From CAVTTH01 sp963737545 (lineage in GTDB: Bacteria; Verrucomicrobiota; Verrucomicrobiia; Chthoniobacterales; UBA10450): a DNA stretch of 64,000 nucleotides. The DNA is taken from the NCBI GenBank assembly GCA_963737545.1, contig CAVTTH010000006.1, positions 124,001 to 188,000 on the forward strand, in the 5' to 3' direction. Below the pieces are notes generated by a model. That model searched no databases, was not told the origin of the DNA, and was given only the letters and a program-made list of their open reading frames with translations. The position numbers and the translations under genes are program-made. Shown one piece after another: positions 1 through 10,190 of the stretch. How positions within the stretch are numbered: position 1 is the stretch's first letter; every line of letters begins with the position of its first letter.

Positions 1-59
1 ACCCTTGAATGCGAGCAGACAGTTGACGTTGCCGGCGTCAAACCGCAAGTGTTCCAAAC

Positions 60-1169
<1,110 letters not shown>

Positions 1170-1178
1170 CCGAGACGG

Positions 1179-1976
1179 CTACTCCATCGCGCGGACGATG
1201 TAGGTACCGGCTTGCTTGTCGTCTTCGAGTTTGAGCAGACCGCGTTTTTGCGCCTCGAGGAGCAGGTCGTTGAAGGCACGAAAACCGTGCGCGCGTTCGT
1301 TGAATCCCGGGTTTTGACGTTTCATCGCCTGCTTCATTAGCGAGCCGCGAATTGGATAATCGTCACCTCGCTCGGCGCGCAGCGCCTCCAGCGTTTTCAT
1401 TAGAAGATGGAGAGCCGCATCGCTGGAGGGTCCGTGATCTTTGCTGGCTTTCGCGACCGACGGAGTCGCCGCAGTGCCGGAGCGTCTCTTCGCCGGTTCC
1501 GCGCGCACGAGATCGTCGTAATAAAGAAATTCGTCGCAGTTGTCCCGGAAAAGATCGGAGGTCGACTTCTTCACCCCAACGCCGATCACGGTCTTGGCGT
1601 TCTCGCGCAGTTTGCTCACGAGCGGGGAGAAATCTGAGTCGCCGCTAATGATGACAAAACTGTCGACGTGACTCTTGGTGTAGCAAAGATCGAGCGCATC
1701 GACCACCATGCGAATGTCGGCCGAATTTTTCCCGGACTGGCGCACATGCGGGATTTCGATCAACTCGAACGCGGCCTCGTGCAGCCCGCGCTTGAATGAC
1801 TTGTAGCGGTCGAAATCACAGTAGGCCTTCTTGACAACGATGTGTCCTTTGAGCAGCAAACGCTCGAGCACTTTTCGGATATCGAACGCAGGGAATTGTG
1901 CCTCGTGCGCGCCGATCGCGATGTTCTCCAAGTCGAGGAAGACGGCCATCGTAGCTTCAGAATCGGGAATGCTCAT
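1179..1976 (-). CDS. NYN (PIN-like) nuclease-domain protein with C-terminal LOTUS/OST-HTH domain
   Basis: Residues 10-160 form a NYN domain, a PIN-like RNase fold of the LabA/DUF88 family. Candidate metal-binding acids lie in FLDLEN (Asp15), NSADIRM (Asp87) and SGDSDF (Asp113, Asp115). Residues about 188-263 look like an OST-HTH/LOTUS domain, which binds RNA in other proteins. The combination suggests an RNA-processing or RNA-decay factor, though substrates are unknown. It converges on mtnA with only nine bases between stops. An internal ATG at residue 10 (MAVFLDLEN) is an equally plausible start. The function is inferred from domains only. Confidence 0.88.
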   Translation of the reverse strand: MSIPDSEATMAVFLDLENIAIGAHEAQFPAFDIRKVLERLLLKGHIVVKKAYCDFDRYKSFKRGLHEAAFELIEIPHVRQSGKNSADIRMVVDALDLCYTKSHVDSFVIISGDSDFSPLVSKLRENAKTVIGVGVKKSTSDLFRDNCDEFLYYDDLVRAEPAKRRSGTAATPSVAKASKDHGPSSDAALHLLMKTLEALRAERGDDYPIRGSLMKQAMKRQNPGFNERAHGFRAFNDLLLEAQKRGLLKLEDDKQAGTYIVRAME

Positions 1977-2095
1977 CAGACAGGCACGTTAGCGACATCC
2001 GAGCTGTGAGACAGCGAAAATGTTCGTCAAGCGGTGGGAGTGCGCCTGCACTAACAAATCAGTGTCGGCATGTGAGCTGCTTTCCTTTACTCGGT

Positions 2096-2452
2096 ATGCA
2101 GCTAACTCGCGCTCTCAATCCGCGTGCGACTCCCATCGAATCCGTTTCCGGGCAGCGTCGAAGTCACTCAGCGAAACTTGTCGCCCACGGTGGCTCGAAG
2201 GAGGCGGTTGCCGAGATCAACGCCTACATCGCGATTCGGGACATCTATCTCGCGGAAGCCGAAGAAGTCGCGAGCGACGCGACGTTGTATCGTGCGGGCG
2301 TGGCCAACGATTTGGTCGCGACCTGTGTGAAACCGGCGCGATCGCCCTACGAGGCGCAGCATCTCCCGGAAGCTGAGGCAGTCCGCGAGCGCGCACGGTG
2401 CGAGACAGTGAAAGCGCGCCTTGCCGAGCTCGCACGCGCAACCGCAGCCTAA
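2096..2452 (+). CDS. hypothetical protein
   Basis: I do not recognise this gene. The open frame extends upstream to 2006, but the ATG at 2096 is a more natural start because the preceding residues are low-complexity. From about residue 30 the protein is rich in Ala, Glu and Val and predicted helical (EINAYIAIRDIYLAEAEEV), which looks like real coding sequence. It ends in tail-to-tail overlap of four bases with the PEP-CTERM gene on the other strand. It could instead be a chance open frame in GC-rich DNA. Confidence 0.35.
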   Translation: MQLTRALNPRATPIESVSGQRRSHSAKLVAHGGSKEAVAEINAYIAIRDIYLAEAEEVASDATLYRAGVANDLVATCVKPARSPYEAQHLPEAEAVRERARCETVKARLAELARATAA

Positions 2453-3123
2453 GCGCGCGCCGTCGTCCGGCGGCGCAGCCGTGCAGCGAGAACTCCCCCA
2501 AGGCCGAGCAAAATCCACGAGGCCGGCTCAGGAACCGCGCTGATGTTATCGATGCCGACCTGGCCTTCGATCACGTCGCCATTGAGATCGGCCGTGCCGA
2601 CTTCGTTGATGATGCGCATCTCTCCGGGATTAGAAAAAAAAGTGTCGAAGTCGGATGGCCCTCCAACTGCGATCATGCTCCCGGCATTGATGAGGAAGAC
2701 CGCATGATACCAGGTCCCGTCTGCCGGAAGAATGAACGCGGCGCTCAAATAACCCGGCGCGCCGAAGGTGCTGTCTTGTTTGAAAGCAATCCGCATGGAC
2801 AGTTCCACCGCTCCTGAATTTCTCAGATCAATCTCAATACTTGTCACTCCAGCCGTGATGTAATTCCCGAGCCATTGACTGGTGTTGAAGACGGTGAGCC
2901 TGCTGCCAGGTCCCGGCATACCGTTGGATGTGACTTGGAGAAACTGGTCGCCGACGCCCATCGGACCTCCGTCAGGAATGATCACCGCGGTACCGGCGTT
3001 GTTGCCCCAGCCCTCCGGAGAACCATCCTGGAAATCATCGAGTTGGCCGACGACTACCGCGTGAGAAAATCGCGCTGATGCCAGGCAGATCAGGAACACT
3101 AACAACGTGAGGCGAAAGTTCAT
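2449..3123 (-). CDS. PEP-CTERM sorting-domain protein
   Basis: This 224-residue exported protein has a signal peptide at 1-22 (FRLTLLVFLICLASARFSHA) and a C-terminal PEP-CTERM tripartite signal: VPEPASW, a hydrophobic stretch, then an arginine cluster (RLRRR). In other bacteria such tails are recognised by exosortase and linked to extracellular polysaccharide. The middle is rich in Gly, Asp and Thr and resembles a beta-sandwich domain of the kind common in these proteins; no catalytic motif is visible. No exosortase gene lies in the window. The PEP-CTERM tail is one reason to place the organism near the Verrucomicrobia. Confidence 0.9.
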   Translation of the reverse strand: MNFRLTLLVFLICLASARFSHAVVVGQLDDFQDGSPEGWGNNAGTAVIIPDGGPMGVGDQFLQVTSNGMPGPGSRLTVFNTSQWLGNYITAGVTSIEIDLRNSGAVELSMRIAFKQDSTFGAPGYLSAAFILPADGTWYHAVFLINAGSMIAVGGPSDFDTFFSNPGEMRIINEVGTADLNGDVIEGQVGIDNISAVPEPASWILLGLGGVLAARLRRRTTARA

Positions 3124-3172
3124 GGGCGAGAAATTAAGCGAGCGAAACGGAGCGTTGCAAGAATGAACCCCA

Positions 3173-4408
3173 CTATTCCCGACCCCAGATCATGGCGACT
3201 GAAGTCGTTAGGCTGCCGCCCATGTTGAAAGTGAGAATTTTTTTCGCGTTTTCGATCTGACGCGCGCCCGCCTGATTCGTGATCTGCTGATACGCCTCGA
3301 ACACCTGACGCACGCCCGTCGCACCGACCGGATGTCCGTCGCCGATCAGGCCACCCCCGGCATTGACCGGAATTTCGAAATCGATTTTGCCGCTGACGTG
3401 CTCGCCGCGCACCTGGGGCAACGCCGTCGCACCGCTGATCGCCAGCTCCGCGCCTTTGCCGGACTCGGCCAGGCCAAGAATTTCGTAGGCGATGAGCTCG
3501 GTAATCGAGAAACAGTCGTGGACTTCCGCGCCCTGCAGGTCGCGAGGCTTCGCGTTCGCCATCGAAAATGCGTTGGTCGCCGCTTTCCGCGCGGTCGAGA
3601 ATGTCGGCGCATCTTTTTTCTCGAGCGCCAGATAATCGGTGGTGTGACCAAAGCCGAGCAGACGTGCGGACTTGGATTTGTCGCGTCCGATTCTTGTCAG
3701 GTACTTCTCGGAACACAAAACGAGCGACGCGGCACCATCCGTGATCTGCGAGCAATCGGAAACTTTGAGCGGAGGCGCAACGCTCGGATTCTTGTCGGAA
3801 ACCTGCGAGGCGCAATCGTAGGTCAGATCCGCGTCCCGCATCTGCGCCAGTGGATTGAGCTTGGCATGCGCGTAATTTTTGTATGCGACCTGCGCCAGAG
3901 CGTTCGGGGAGACGCCATATTTATCGATGTAAATCTGCGCGATCTTCCCGAACAACTTCGGGAACATGAAGTCGCCGTATTCCGGTTTCTCGATGTGATA
4001 GTCGGCCGCGGCGCCGAGAACATCGGAGCCATCGAGCGACGACATCGTCTTCTGCTGTTCGGCGCCGACCACGAGCACCACGTCGTAAAATCCGCCCATG
4101 ATCCATTGCGATGCGAGCAAAACCGAGAGCGCGCCCGAAGCACACGCTGCTTCGGTGTGCATGGTGGGAATACCATGCAGCTTCGGATCGATCTCCGGCA
4201 GAAACGCGCCGAGATGCAGCTGCTTGGTAAATTGCCCCGCATTAAAATTGCCGACCGCGCCGGCTTTGATTTCGCCCGGATCAATCTTCGCATCGGCGAT
4301 TGCTTTTCTTCCCGATTCCGTGATCAGGTCGCGGATGGTTTTGCCTTCCTTCTTCAGGTTACGCTTAAAATCGGTTCGGCCGCCGCCGAGAATGTAAACT
4401 TCGTTCAT
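3173..4408 (-). CDS. thiolase-family protein (SCP-x / acetyl-CoA acetyltransferase-like)
   Basis: This is a 411-residue thiolase-fold acyltransferase. The nucleophilic Cys89 lies in TEAACASGA, a histidine in EVHDCFSITE (His297), and the C-terminal loop is GGGLIGDGHPVGATG (His359). The loop lacks the second cysteine of biosynthetic acetoacetyl-CoA thiolases and matches the SCP-x/lipid-transfer branch. It probably cleaves or condenses 3-oxoacyl-CoA in beta-oxidation of long or branched chains; the substrate cannot be told from sequence. No DUF35 or enoyl-CoA hydratase partner is adjacent. The start ATG at 4408 gives the expected N-terminus MNEVYILGGGRTDF. Confidence 0.9.
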   Translation of the reverse strand: MNEVYILGGGRTDFKRNLKKEGKTIRDLITESGRKAIADAKIDPGEIKAGAVGNFNAGQFTKQLHLGAFLPEIDPKLHGIPTMHTEAACASGALSVLLASQWIMGGFYDVVLVVGAEQQKTMSSLDGSDVLGAAADYHIEKPEYGDFMFPKLFGKIAQIYIDKYGVSPNALAQVAYKNYAHAKLNPLAQMRDADLTYDCASQVSDKNPSVAPPLKVSDCSQITDGAASLVLCSEKYLTRIGRDKSKSARLLGFGHTTDYLALEKKDAPTFSTARKAATNAFSMANAKPRDLQGAEVHDCFSITELIAYEILGLAESGKGAELAISGATALPQVRGEHVSGKIDFEIPVNAGGGLIGDGHPVGATGVRQVFEAYQQITNQAGARQIENAKKILTFNMGGSLTTSVAMIWGRE

Positions 4409-4482
4409 TGCCCAATTAACTTAACCAAAGTAAATGCGCTGTCATCCGGTGAGCGTAATTGTCTAATATTTGGCAAGCGATC

Positions 4483-4596
4483 ATGCCTGGCCCAGACGAA
4501 CTAACGCAAAGCGACGCCGCCAGTCGTCTACGCCAATTTGGCGGCAACGATCCGCAGCGCAGCACGATGTCAGCCGTGACGCGGATGGTGGCCTAA
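4483..4596 (+). pseudogene. short ORF resembling the N-terminus of a cation-transporting P-type ATPase (possible remnant)
   Basis: A 38-codon frame, ATG to TAA, encodes LTQSDAASRLRQFGGNDPQR. This has the spacing of the Cation_ATPase_N motif in which Leu-Thr-x-x-x-Ala-x-x-x-Leu is followed by Phe-Gly-x-Asn. It stops just before the transporter gene at 4604. It may be a decayed gene start, or a chance leader ORF. The resemblance is short, so confidence is low. Confidence 0.3.
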
Positions 4597-4603
4597 CGAT
4601 TCC

Positions 4604-5883
4604 ATGGAAACGTTTGCCTTGATCAATCTCGCCTCGGTCGCGCAGCCGCTCTCGCACCAAAAGCCGGTCATCCTGTCGATCTTCGCCATCACCTATCTCG
4701 GGATCGCAATCGGACGAGTGCCCGGCTTGAAACTCAATCGCGTTGGGATCGCGTTGCTCGGCGCCATCGCGATGATGATTTTCGGCGGCATCGCCACCGA
4801 TGACGTCATTTCCTACATCAACTGGCCTACGATTTTCCTGTTGTTCGGATTTTTTGTCATCTCGGCCCAACTTCGTTTGTCCGGATTCTATGACAAAGTC
4901 GCCCATGGCATCGCTACGCGACTGGGCCATCCGGCGCGGTTCCTCATGTTGTTGATGGCGGTGACAGCCGGCCTCTCCGCGCTATTGAATCACGACATCG
5001 TTTGCTTCGTCTTTACCCCGATCGTTGGCGCGGCCCTTCTCCAAAGACAACTTAACCCCATTCCATTTTTGATCGCGCTGGCGGTCGCCAGCAACATCGG
5101 CGCGGCGGCAACGATCATCGGCAATCCGCAGGACATGATGATTGCGCAGGTGGCGCATTTGGACTTCGGCCGTTACCTGCTTTGGTGCGCTCTTCCCGTT
5201 ATCGTCGCGCTCGCGCTTGGCTACGTCATTATCTGGCAAATGTCGCGGAGACATCTTCAATCAATCCGTTGCCGGCCAAATCCAAGTCAGAACAAACCGC
5301 TCAACCGTACAATCGGTTTCACACCATCAAAGGTTTGGTCATTCTCGTCGTCGTCATCGGATTGTTCTTCTCGCCGTTGCCGAAGGAGCTAATTGCCCTG
5401 GCTGCCGCCGGCATTCATCTCGCCAGCACAAAATTTCGGACCGACGACCTGTTGCGATTGGTGAACTGGCCAATTCTCATTTTGTTCATGGGCCTGTTTG
5501 TTGTCACCGGAGCTTTTCAATCCACCGGCTATGGCGATCAAGCCGTCCGTTCGTTAGCGCACGGCGGTTTTAATCTGAGCGCACCGGTCAATCTCACTTT
5601 GACCACGGCCGCTCTATCCAATCTAATCAATAACTCGGCGGCCGTGATGTTGCTGCTCAAGGTTGTCGACGTTTCCCATCCCACGACGGCTTACATCCTG
5701 GCATTGGCCAACAGTTTTGGCGGCAGCCTCATCATCGCCGGCAGTGTCTCTAACATCATCGTCGTGCAGCAGGCACGCGAGCTGGGTGTGAAAATTTCCT
5801 TTCGCGACTTCGCTCGCCTCGGCGTCCCGGTGACGCTGGCGGCGCTGGGAGGATTGTTGGTCTGGGTCGTGTGCGCAGGTTAA
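4604..5883 (+). pseudogene. ArsB/NhaD-type ion transporter, disrupted by one frameshift
   Basis: Two overlapping frames (4604 to about 5260, then about 5250 to 5883) together encode one polytopic protein of the ion transporter superfamily (ArsB/NhaD/DASS-like). The first part has repeated hydrophobic helices and GNPQDMMIAQ, a re-entrant-loop motif; the second has LSNLINNSAAVMLLL and ALANSFGGSLIIAGS, the matching half-repeat. Reading passes from frame 2 to frame 1 between about 5239 and 5275, equivalent to loss of one base. No slippery heptamer is visible there, so programmed frameshifting is unlikely. It is either a recent null mutation or an assembly error. The substrate (arsenite, sodium or anions) is not decidable. 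Confidence 0.8.
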
Positions 5884-5888
5884 AAGCT

Positions 5889-7145
5889 TTAAGGCTCGGC
5901 TAACTTGGATTTAAGCTGCCAAAGCGCGCCGACTGGCACGGCATGAAGGTTCGGCCCAAAGGCGACGCTCGTCGAACCTGTATAGAGCAAGATGCCGCGT
6001 AGAAACTTTTTGCCGGTCTGCTCGCTTAAGTGCCGTAACCCTTTGAAGTCGCTGCTCGTTGGGCTGGCGGTCTTCTTCACTTCGATTCCGACCAGCCGTC
6101 CCCGGGCGTCCTCCAACACGAAGTCCACTTCCTGTTGCGTGTGCGTTCGGTAATGAAAGAGGCCCGGTCGCGTTTCATTCCACGAGATTTGTTTCGTCAG
6201 CTCGCCCGCGACAAAGCATTCCAGAACCGCGCCCGTCATCAAGTCGTCGGCCTGCAACCGTACCGCGTCCAGACCGAGCAAATGGCAGAGCAGCCCTGTG
6301 TCACCGAGCAACACCTTCGGCGTCTTCACCAGTCGCAAACCGAGATTCGCGTGCCACGGCGGCAGCGAGCGCACGAGGAACGTCGCCTCGAACAACGCCC
6401 AATACCGTTGCAGCGTCGTCTGCGGCATCGCGGCGTCGCGCGACAAGTCGGCGAAGTTGAGCAGGCCCATCGCCCGCGATGCCGCCAGTCGCAGCAATCG
6501 GGGCAGATTACGCAAGCCGGCGACGTTGGCCAGGTCGCGCACGTCGCGTTCAAGAATCGTCGTGATGTAAGAGCTGAACCACGCCTGCCGCCGCGCCGCA
6601 TCGGTGCGGGTCAGCACTTCGGGATAACCTCCGATGGTGATGCGCGCCGCCAGCGCGGGCCAGCCGGTGTCAGTGAACTTGCCCGGCTTGAATTGGCGCG
6701 CGAAGCAGGCGTCCACGAAACCTTCCTTGCGTCCGGCGATTTCCCCCTGCGAGAACGGCCACAGCGTCAACACCTCCATGCGCCCAGCCAGCGACTCCGA
6801 CAATCTGGGCAACACCAGCGCCCGCGCTGAACCCGTCAGCAGAAAACGTCCGGGCTTCCGTTTTGCATCCACGCTCCGCTTGATGGCGCGGAACAACTCC
6901 GGCACGCGCTGCACCTCGTCGAGAACCACCCGCTCCGGCAATCCACTGACGAAACCGTCCGGGTCGCCCTGTGCCGCCGCCAATGTCGCCGCCTCGTCCA
7001 GGGTGAAATAATCCGCATCGTAACCGTCATCCCGCAGCGCCTGGGCGAGCGTGGATTTGCCCGCCTGCCGCGGTCCTTGGAGGTACACGACCGGCGTGTC
7101 CCGCAGCGCGGCCCGGATTTGAGACGTGAGATTGCGCCGTTTCAT
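5889..7145 (-). CDS. AAA ATPase with DUF4143 domain
   Basis: A 418-residue protein of the AAA_14/DUF4143 family. The P-loop is GPRQAGKST (24-32), Walker B is RVVLDEVQR (72-80), and sensor-like LLTGSAR lies near 101. The C-terminal half (EVDFVLEDARGRLVGIEVK) has a PD-(D/E)XK-like Asp...Glu-x-Lys pattern, as noted for DUF4143. The cellular role is not known; family members are often strain-variable and mobile-element associated. The gene converges on the transporter with five bases between stops. Start ATG at 7145 gives a typical N-terminus (MKRRNLTSQIRAAL). Confidence 0.9.
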   Translation of the reverse strand: MKRRNLTSQIRAALRDTPVVYLQGPRQAGKSTLAQALRDDGYDADYFTLDEAATLAAAQGDPDGFVSGLPERVVLDEVQRVPELFRAIKRSVDAKRKPGRFLLTGSARALVLPRLSESLAGRMEVLTLWPFSQGEIAGRKEGFVDACFARQFKPGKFTDTGWPALAARITIGGYPEVLTRTDAARRQAWFSSYITTILERDVRDLANVAGLRNLPRLLRLAASRAMGLLNFADLSRDAAMPQTTLQRYWALFEATFLVRSLPPWHANLGLRLVKTPKVLLGDTGLLCHLLGLDAVRLQADDLMTGAVLECFVAGELTKQISWNETRPGLFHYRTHTQQEVDFVLEDARGRLVGIEVKKTASPTSSDFKGLRHLSEQTGKKFLRGILLYTGSTSVAFGPNLHAVPVGALWQLKSKLAEP

Positions 7146-7319
7146 GGTGGATATTCAACCAGATAGTGGTGGATTTTCAACCATCATCCTCGGATCGAGC
7201 CGGAGCAGCGTGGTGGATCGAGCAGTCCCTTGCCCCGCCAAATCGACGGACTGGTCCCGTGGCGAGCTCGATGCTAAAAATGGCGCGACGAAGTCGCGCA
7301 CTAATAACATCGCCCGCTG

Positions 7320-7486
7320 CTGTCATCCTGAGTCGCGCAGACGACGAAGGACCTCTCCAACTTGCAAGTGGCCTCCGATAGTCGCTTCGCGATCTACACC
7401 GTTCGGACTCCAGCCATATTTTCTGGTTGAAGAAATGTGTGAGCCTTTGTGAGGTCCCTCGCTGTCTGCGCGGCTCGGGATGACAG
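7320..7486. repeat. imperfect inverted repeat, two 36-bp arms, in a 385-bp gene-free stretch
   Basis: The stretch 7146-7530 holds no convincing gene. It contains an inverted repeat with arms 7320-7355 and 7451-7486. The left arm begins ctgtcatcctgagtcgcgca; the right arm is its reverse complement with about five mismatches. The arm resembles dispersed repeats of the gtcatcctgag type seen in many soil bacterial genomes. The 95-bp interior is not palindromic. It may be a miniature transposable or REP-like element. Confidence 0.7.
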
Positions 7487-7530
7487 ACTTTGTTCCATGC
7501 TGATTGTTTGCGAGGCGTCGGCGGCCATGA

Positions 7531-9966
7531 TCATTTCGGCGCGAGCGACTCTACGATTTTCTCGAAGCGCGGATCGCCGCGGAGCGGGTCCCAGACCGGG
7601 AACAGTTTCAAGGCGCCGTAGCTCAGCATCGAGTGATGCGGTCGGGAGCACGCAGCCCAGCTTCCAGTTGCTGCAAGGCAAGCTCCTTCTCGCCCGCCCA
7701 CGCTGCTGTGATGGCGAAATATTGAAGGACGCGGCTGCCGTTGACGACATCTTTTTCCACCGGCGTGAGCGCGATCGCTCGGCGGCCTTCGTCCAAGGCC
7801 AGGTCTTTCCGCCCAAGAGCAGCGTCGATTAAGCCCAGGACGCAGAGCGCCGGGCCATAGTCCGGCTGCGCCTGCACGATCTTCTCCTGCTCGGCGCGAG
7901 CCGCTTCAAACGCAGTGCGCGCTCTTGCCTCATCTTTGGTCATGCGCGCCAGCAGCCCTTCACCAAAGCTGTGGCTCAGATTAATCGCGTCCTCGCCCCA
8001 GCATGGATTGTCGCCCAGCGCGACGAGTGCTCGTTCGGCCGCAGCCGGATCGCGTTCGGCCAGAGCGCAAGAGAACCAGAAGTCCGCGGCGCTGGCGATG
8101 GCGCTCGGTCCTTGCGCGAGGATTGCATCAATCGTCTGGTGGAGCGGCCGGGTGTCCGCTTTCCAGCAGAGGTAAAATAGTCCACGATAGGCCCGCGTTT
8201 CGACGTTGTCGGGCACGATCGCTAACGCGCGATCCAGGGCAGCGATCGCCTCGGCATAGCGCCCCAGGAATTGGTAACTGAGCGCGATCTGTTGCAGAGT
8301 AAAAAAGTTGCGCGGGTCCAGCTCCACCGCGCGCTGCAGGTTCTGCAGACCTTCCTCCTGCTGGCCGCGCCGCCGCAGAATGTAGCCGGTGAGTTCGAAG
8401 AGACGCGGATCATTGGGTAACGCTCGCCGCGCAATCTCCAATTCGGCGAGGGCGCCGGCATAGTCGCGCAGCCCGTTGTAGAGATATTGTGCGCGCGCCA
8501 AATGCGTTTCGGCAGCATCCGGCCGCAGCCGGGTCGCGGCTTGCACCGCAGCTTCAGCCAGGGCAAGCCGGGCGGGAGTGTGATCACCCCATTGTGTATA
8601 AAGTTGTTCGTGAGCATAGGCGAGCTGGCAGTAAGCGTCGAAAAATGAGGGATCGCGCTTCACCGCTTCATCCAGAAGTTCAATTGCCTTCCGCACGTCT
8701 GGATCGCCCGTTGAGCTGAAATTTGCCGTGAGGAGAAGTGACTTCGCCCGGCTGTAAAGGTCGAAAGCCGCCAGATCAGTCGTGGGCGGCTGCTCGATGG
8801 CTTTCTTCTCGTTAGGCGAGAGCTTCGCCTGCAACTGATCGGCAATCGCCTTGGCGATCTCGCTTTGGATGGCGAAGACATCGGCCAGATCGCGATCGTA
8901 GGTTTGCGCCCACAGATGCGCGTCGTTGCGGGCGTCGATCAACTGCGCGTTCACCCGCACTTTGTTGGCCGCGCGTTGCACGCTGCCTTCGACGACATGT
9001 GCCACGCCGAGTTGCTGGCCGATCTCGCGCAGATTGCGCGGCGCGCCGCTCTTGTATTGCATGACGCTGGTGCGGCTGATCACTTTCAAATCAGCGATCT
9101 GCGCAAGGTCGGTCAGGATTTGGTCCTGCACGCCATCGGTGAAAAAGGCGTTCGCTTTTTCTTCGCTCAGATTTTCAAACGGAAGCACCGCGATGCTTTC
9201 TCGGGAATGGCGTAGCCGCCTCGCTCTGTCGAGGCGTTGATCCATTAGTGCCGTCGCGGACCGCCCGGCGGTCGGTCCCTACCATTCGAACGACTAAAAC
9301 GGCGATTACACCTGCAATCAGGAGCGCTGCCGCAACAGCAACGATCCATTTTGCGCTGCTGCTTTTAGCCGGAGCCGCCGCTTTGTGCCGGGCTTCTCGA
9401 AACTTCTCCGGCACCTCGGGATTGCCCAATGGCTCCGCGTAGAGGTTCACCAAATGGAGACGCACCCCATGCTTGACCTCGCATTCGCCCAGATCACGCA
9501 GCCGCGGCGCCCATTGCCGGTATTGCACCAGATCATCCGCCACATGCTGGGAGAGGAGGATGTGCCCGGCATCGCCGCAATCCATCACCCGCTGCGCCAT
9601 GTTGATCCCGGCCCCGGCGATATTGGTGCGTCCGCTCACGTCGGTCACTTCGCTCACCGGCCCGCTGTGAATGCCCATCCGCACCGGAATTTCCGGATGC
9701 TTCCGGAGCGCTTCGGCAATCTCGAGCGCGCACCGCGCCGGCTCTTCCGCGCTGTGACGAAAGACCAGCGCCATCCCGTCGCCGGTCGGCAGCCTGACGA
9801 GTTGTTCGTCGGTCGATTCGCGCACCTGCGCGGTCCCGAGCACGATTTTCGTCAGCTGGTCGAGGCGCTCCTTCTGTTCTTCGATCAGGAGCTTGGAGTA
9901 ACCGACGATGTCGATGAAGAGGACATGCCCGATCTCGAGGTGCAGATTGTCGTCAGATTCCGGCAC
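7531..9966 (-). pseudogene. cyclase-like / TolB-like / TPR protein gene, two frameshifts
   Basis: The gene starts at ATG 9966. Residues 1-185 form a class III cyclase homology domain (GHVLFIDIVGYSKLL, LPTGDGMALVF, AGINMAQRVMD), followed by a TM helix (WIVAVAAALLIAGVIAVLVV), a TolB-like domain (SIAVLPFENLSEEKA) and TPRs. Frame is lost near 9196-9202, where the intact paralogue at 41.3 kb has a longer A run before the Ser-Ile-Ala codons. It is lost again near 7629-7645, after which the tail Pro-Arg-Phe-Glu-Lys-Ile-Val-Glu-Ser-Leu-Ala-Pro-Lys runs to a stop at 7531. The locus is a close paralogue of the broken gene at 49474-51866. Both breaks are single-event indels, so recent decay or assembly error are both possible. 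Confidence 0.85.
9257..9283. repeat. 27-bp dispersed repeat in the TM-TolB linker of the cyclase-TolB-TPR pseudogene
   Basis: On the minus strand this codes for the linker residues GTDRRAVR just after the TM helix. The same 27-bp unit, with few changes, recurs in the equivalent linker of paralogues at 53337-53363 and 60364-60390. It begins ggtagggaccgaccgccggg on the coding strand. Confidence 0.75.
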
Positions 9967-10021
9967 TGGCTTTTTCTACCTAAGACGATCCGCTGCGGAA
10001 AGGAAAGAATCGCAGCTTCGT

Positions 10022-10165
10022 CGCTGTGGCTTAACATCGCCCGCGGAGCGGCCGATCCACCTTGTCACTTGTCACATCGCTTGCCACGCCGAAGCCTCGC
10101 GCGTAGGCGGGTCACTTTGCTGTCTCTTTCGGCGCCAGCGACTCCACGATTTTTTCGAAGTGCGC
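10022..10165 (-). pseudogene. 3-prime tail and downstream flank of another cyclase-TolB-TPR gene (remnant)
   Basis: Minus-strand codons at 10112-10165 read HFEKIVESLAPKETAK and stop, matching the C-terminus of the paralogue ending at 49474. The DNA beyond it matches too: 45 bases at 10079-10123 are identical to 49441-49485, and weaker similarity extends to about 10022. The body of the gene is missing; unrelated sequence and then the amidase gene follow. This is the scar of a tandem duplication that was largely deleted. Confidence 0.8.
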
Positions 10166-10190
10166 AATTCTGCCGCAAAAAACGCCGTAG

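Noticed and set aside
3332..4504. Long 390-codon plus-strand open frame
   Set aside because: Lies antisense to the thiolase gene, has no domain signature and a composition typical of the reverse strand of a GC-rich gene.
5230..5280. Programmed -1 frameshift in the transporter gene
   Set aside because: No slippery heptamer or downstream pseudoknot visible; a plain indel is simpler.
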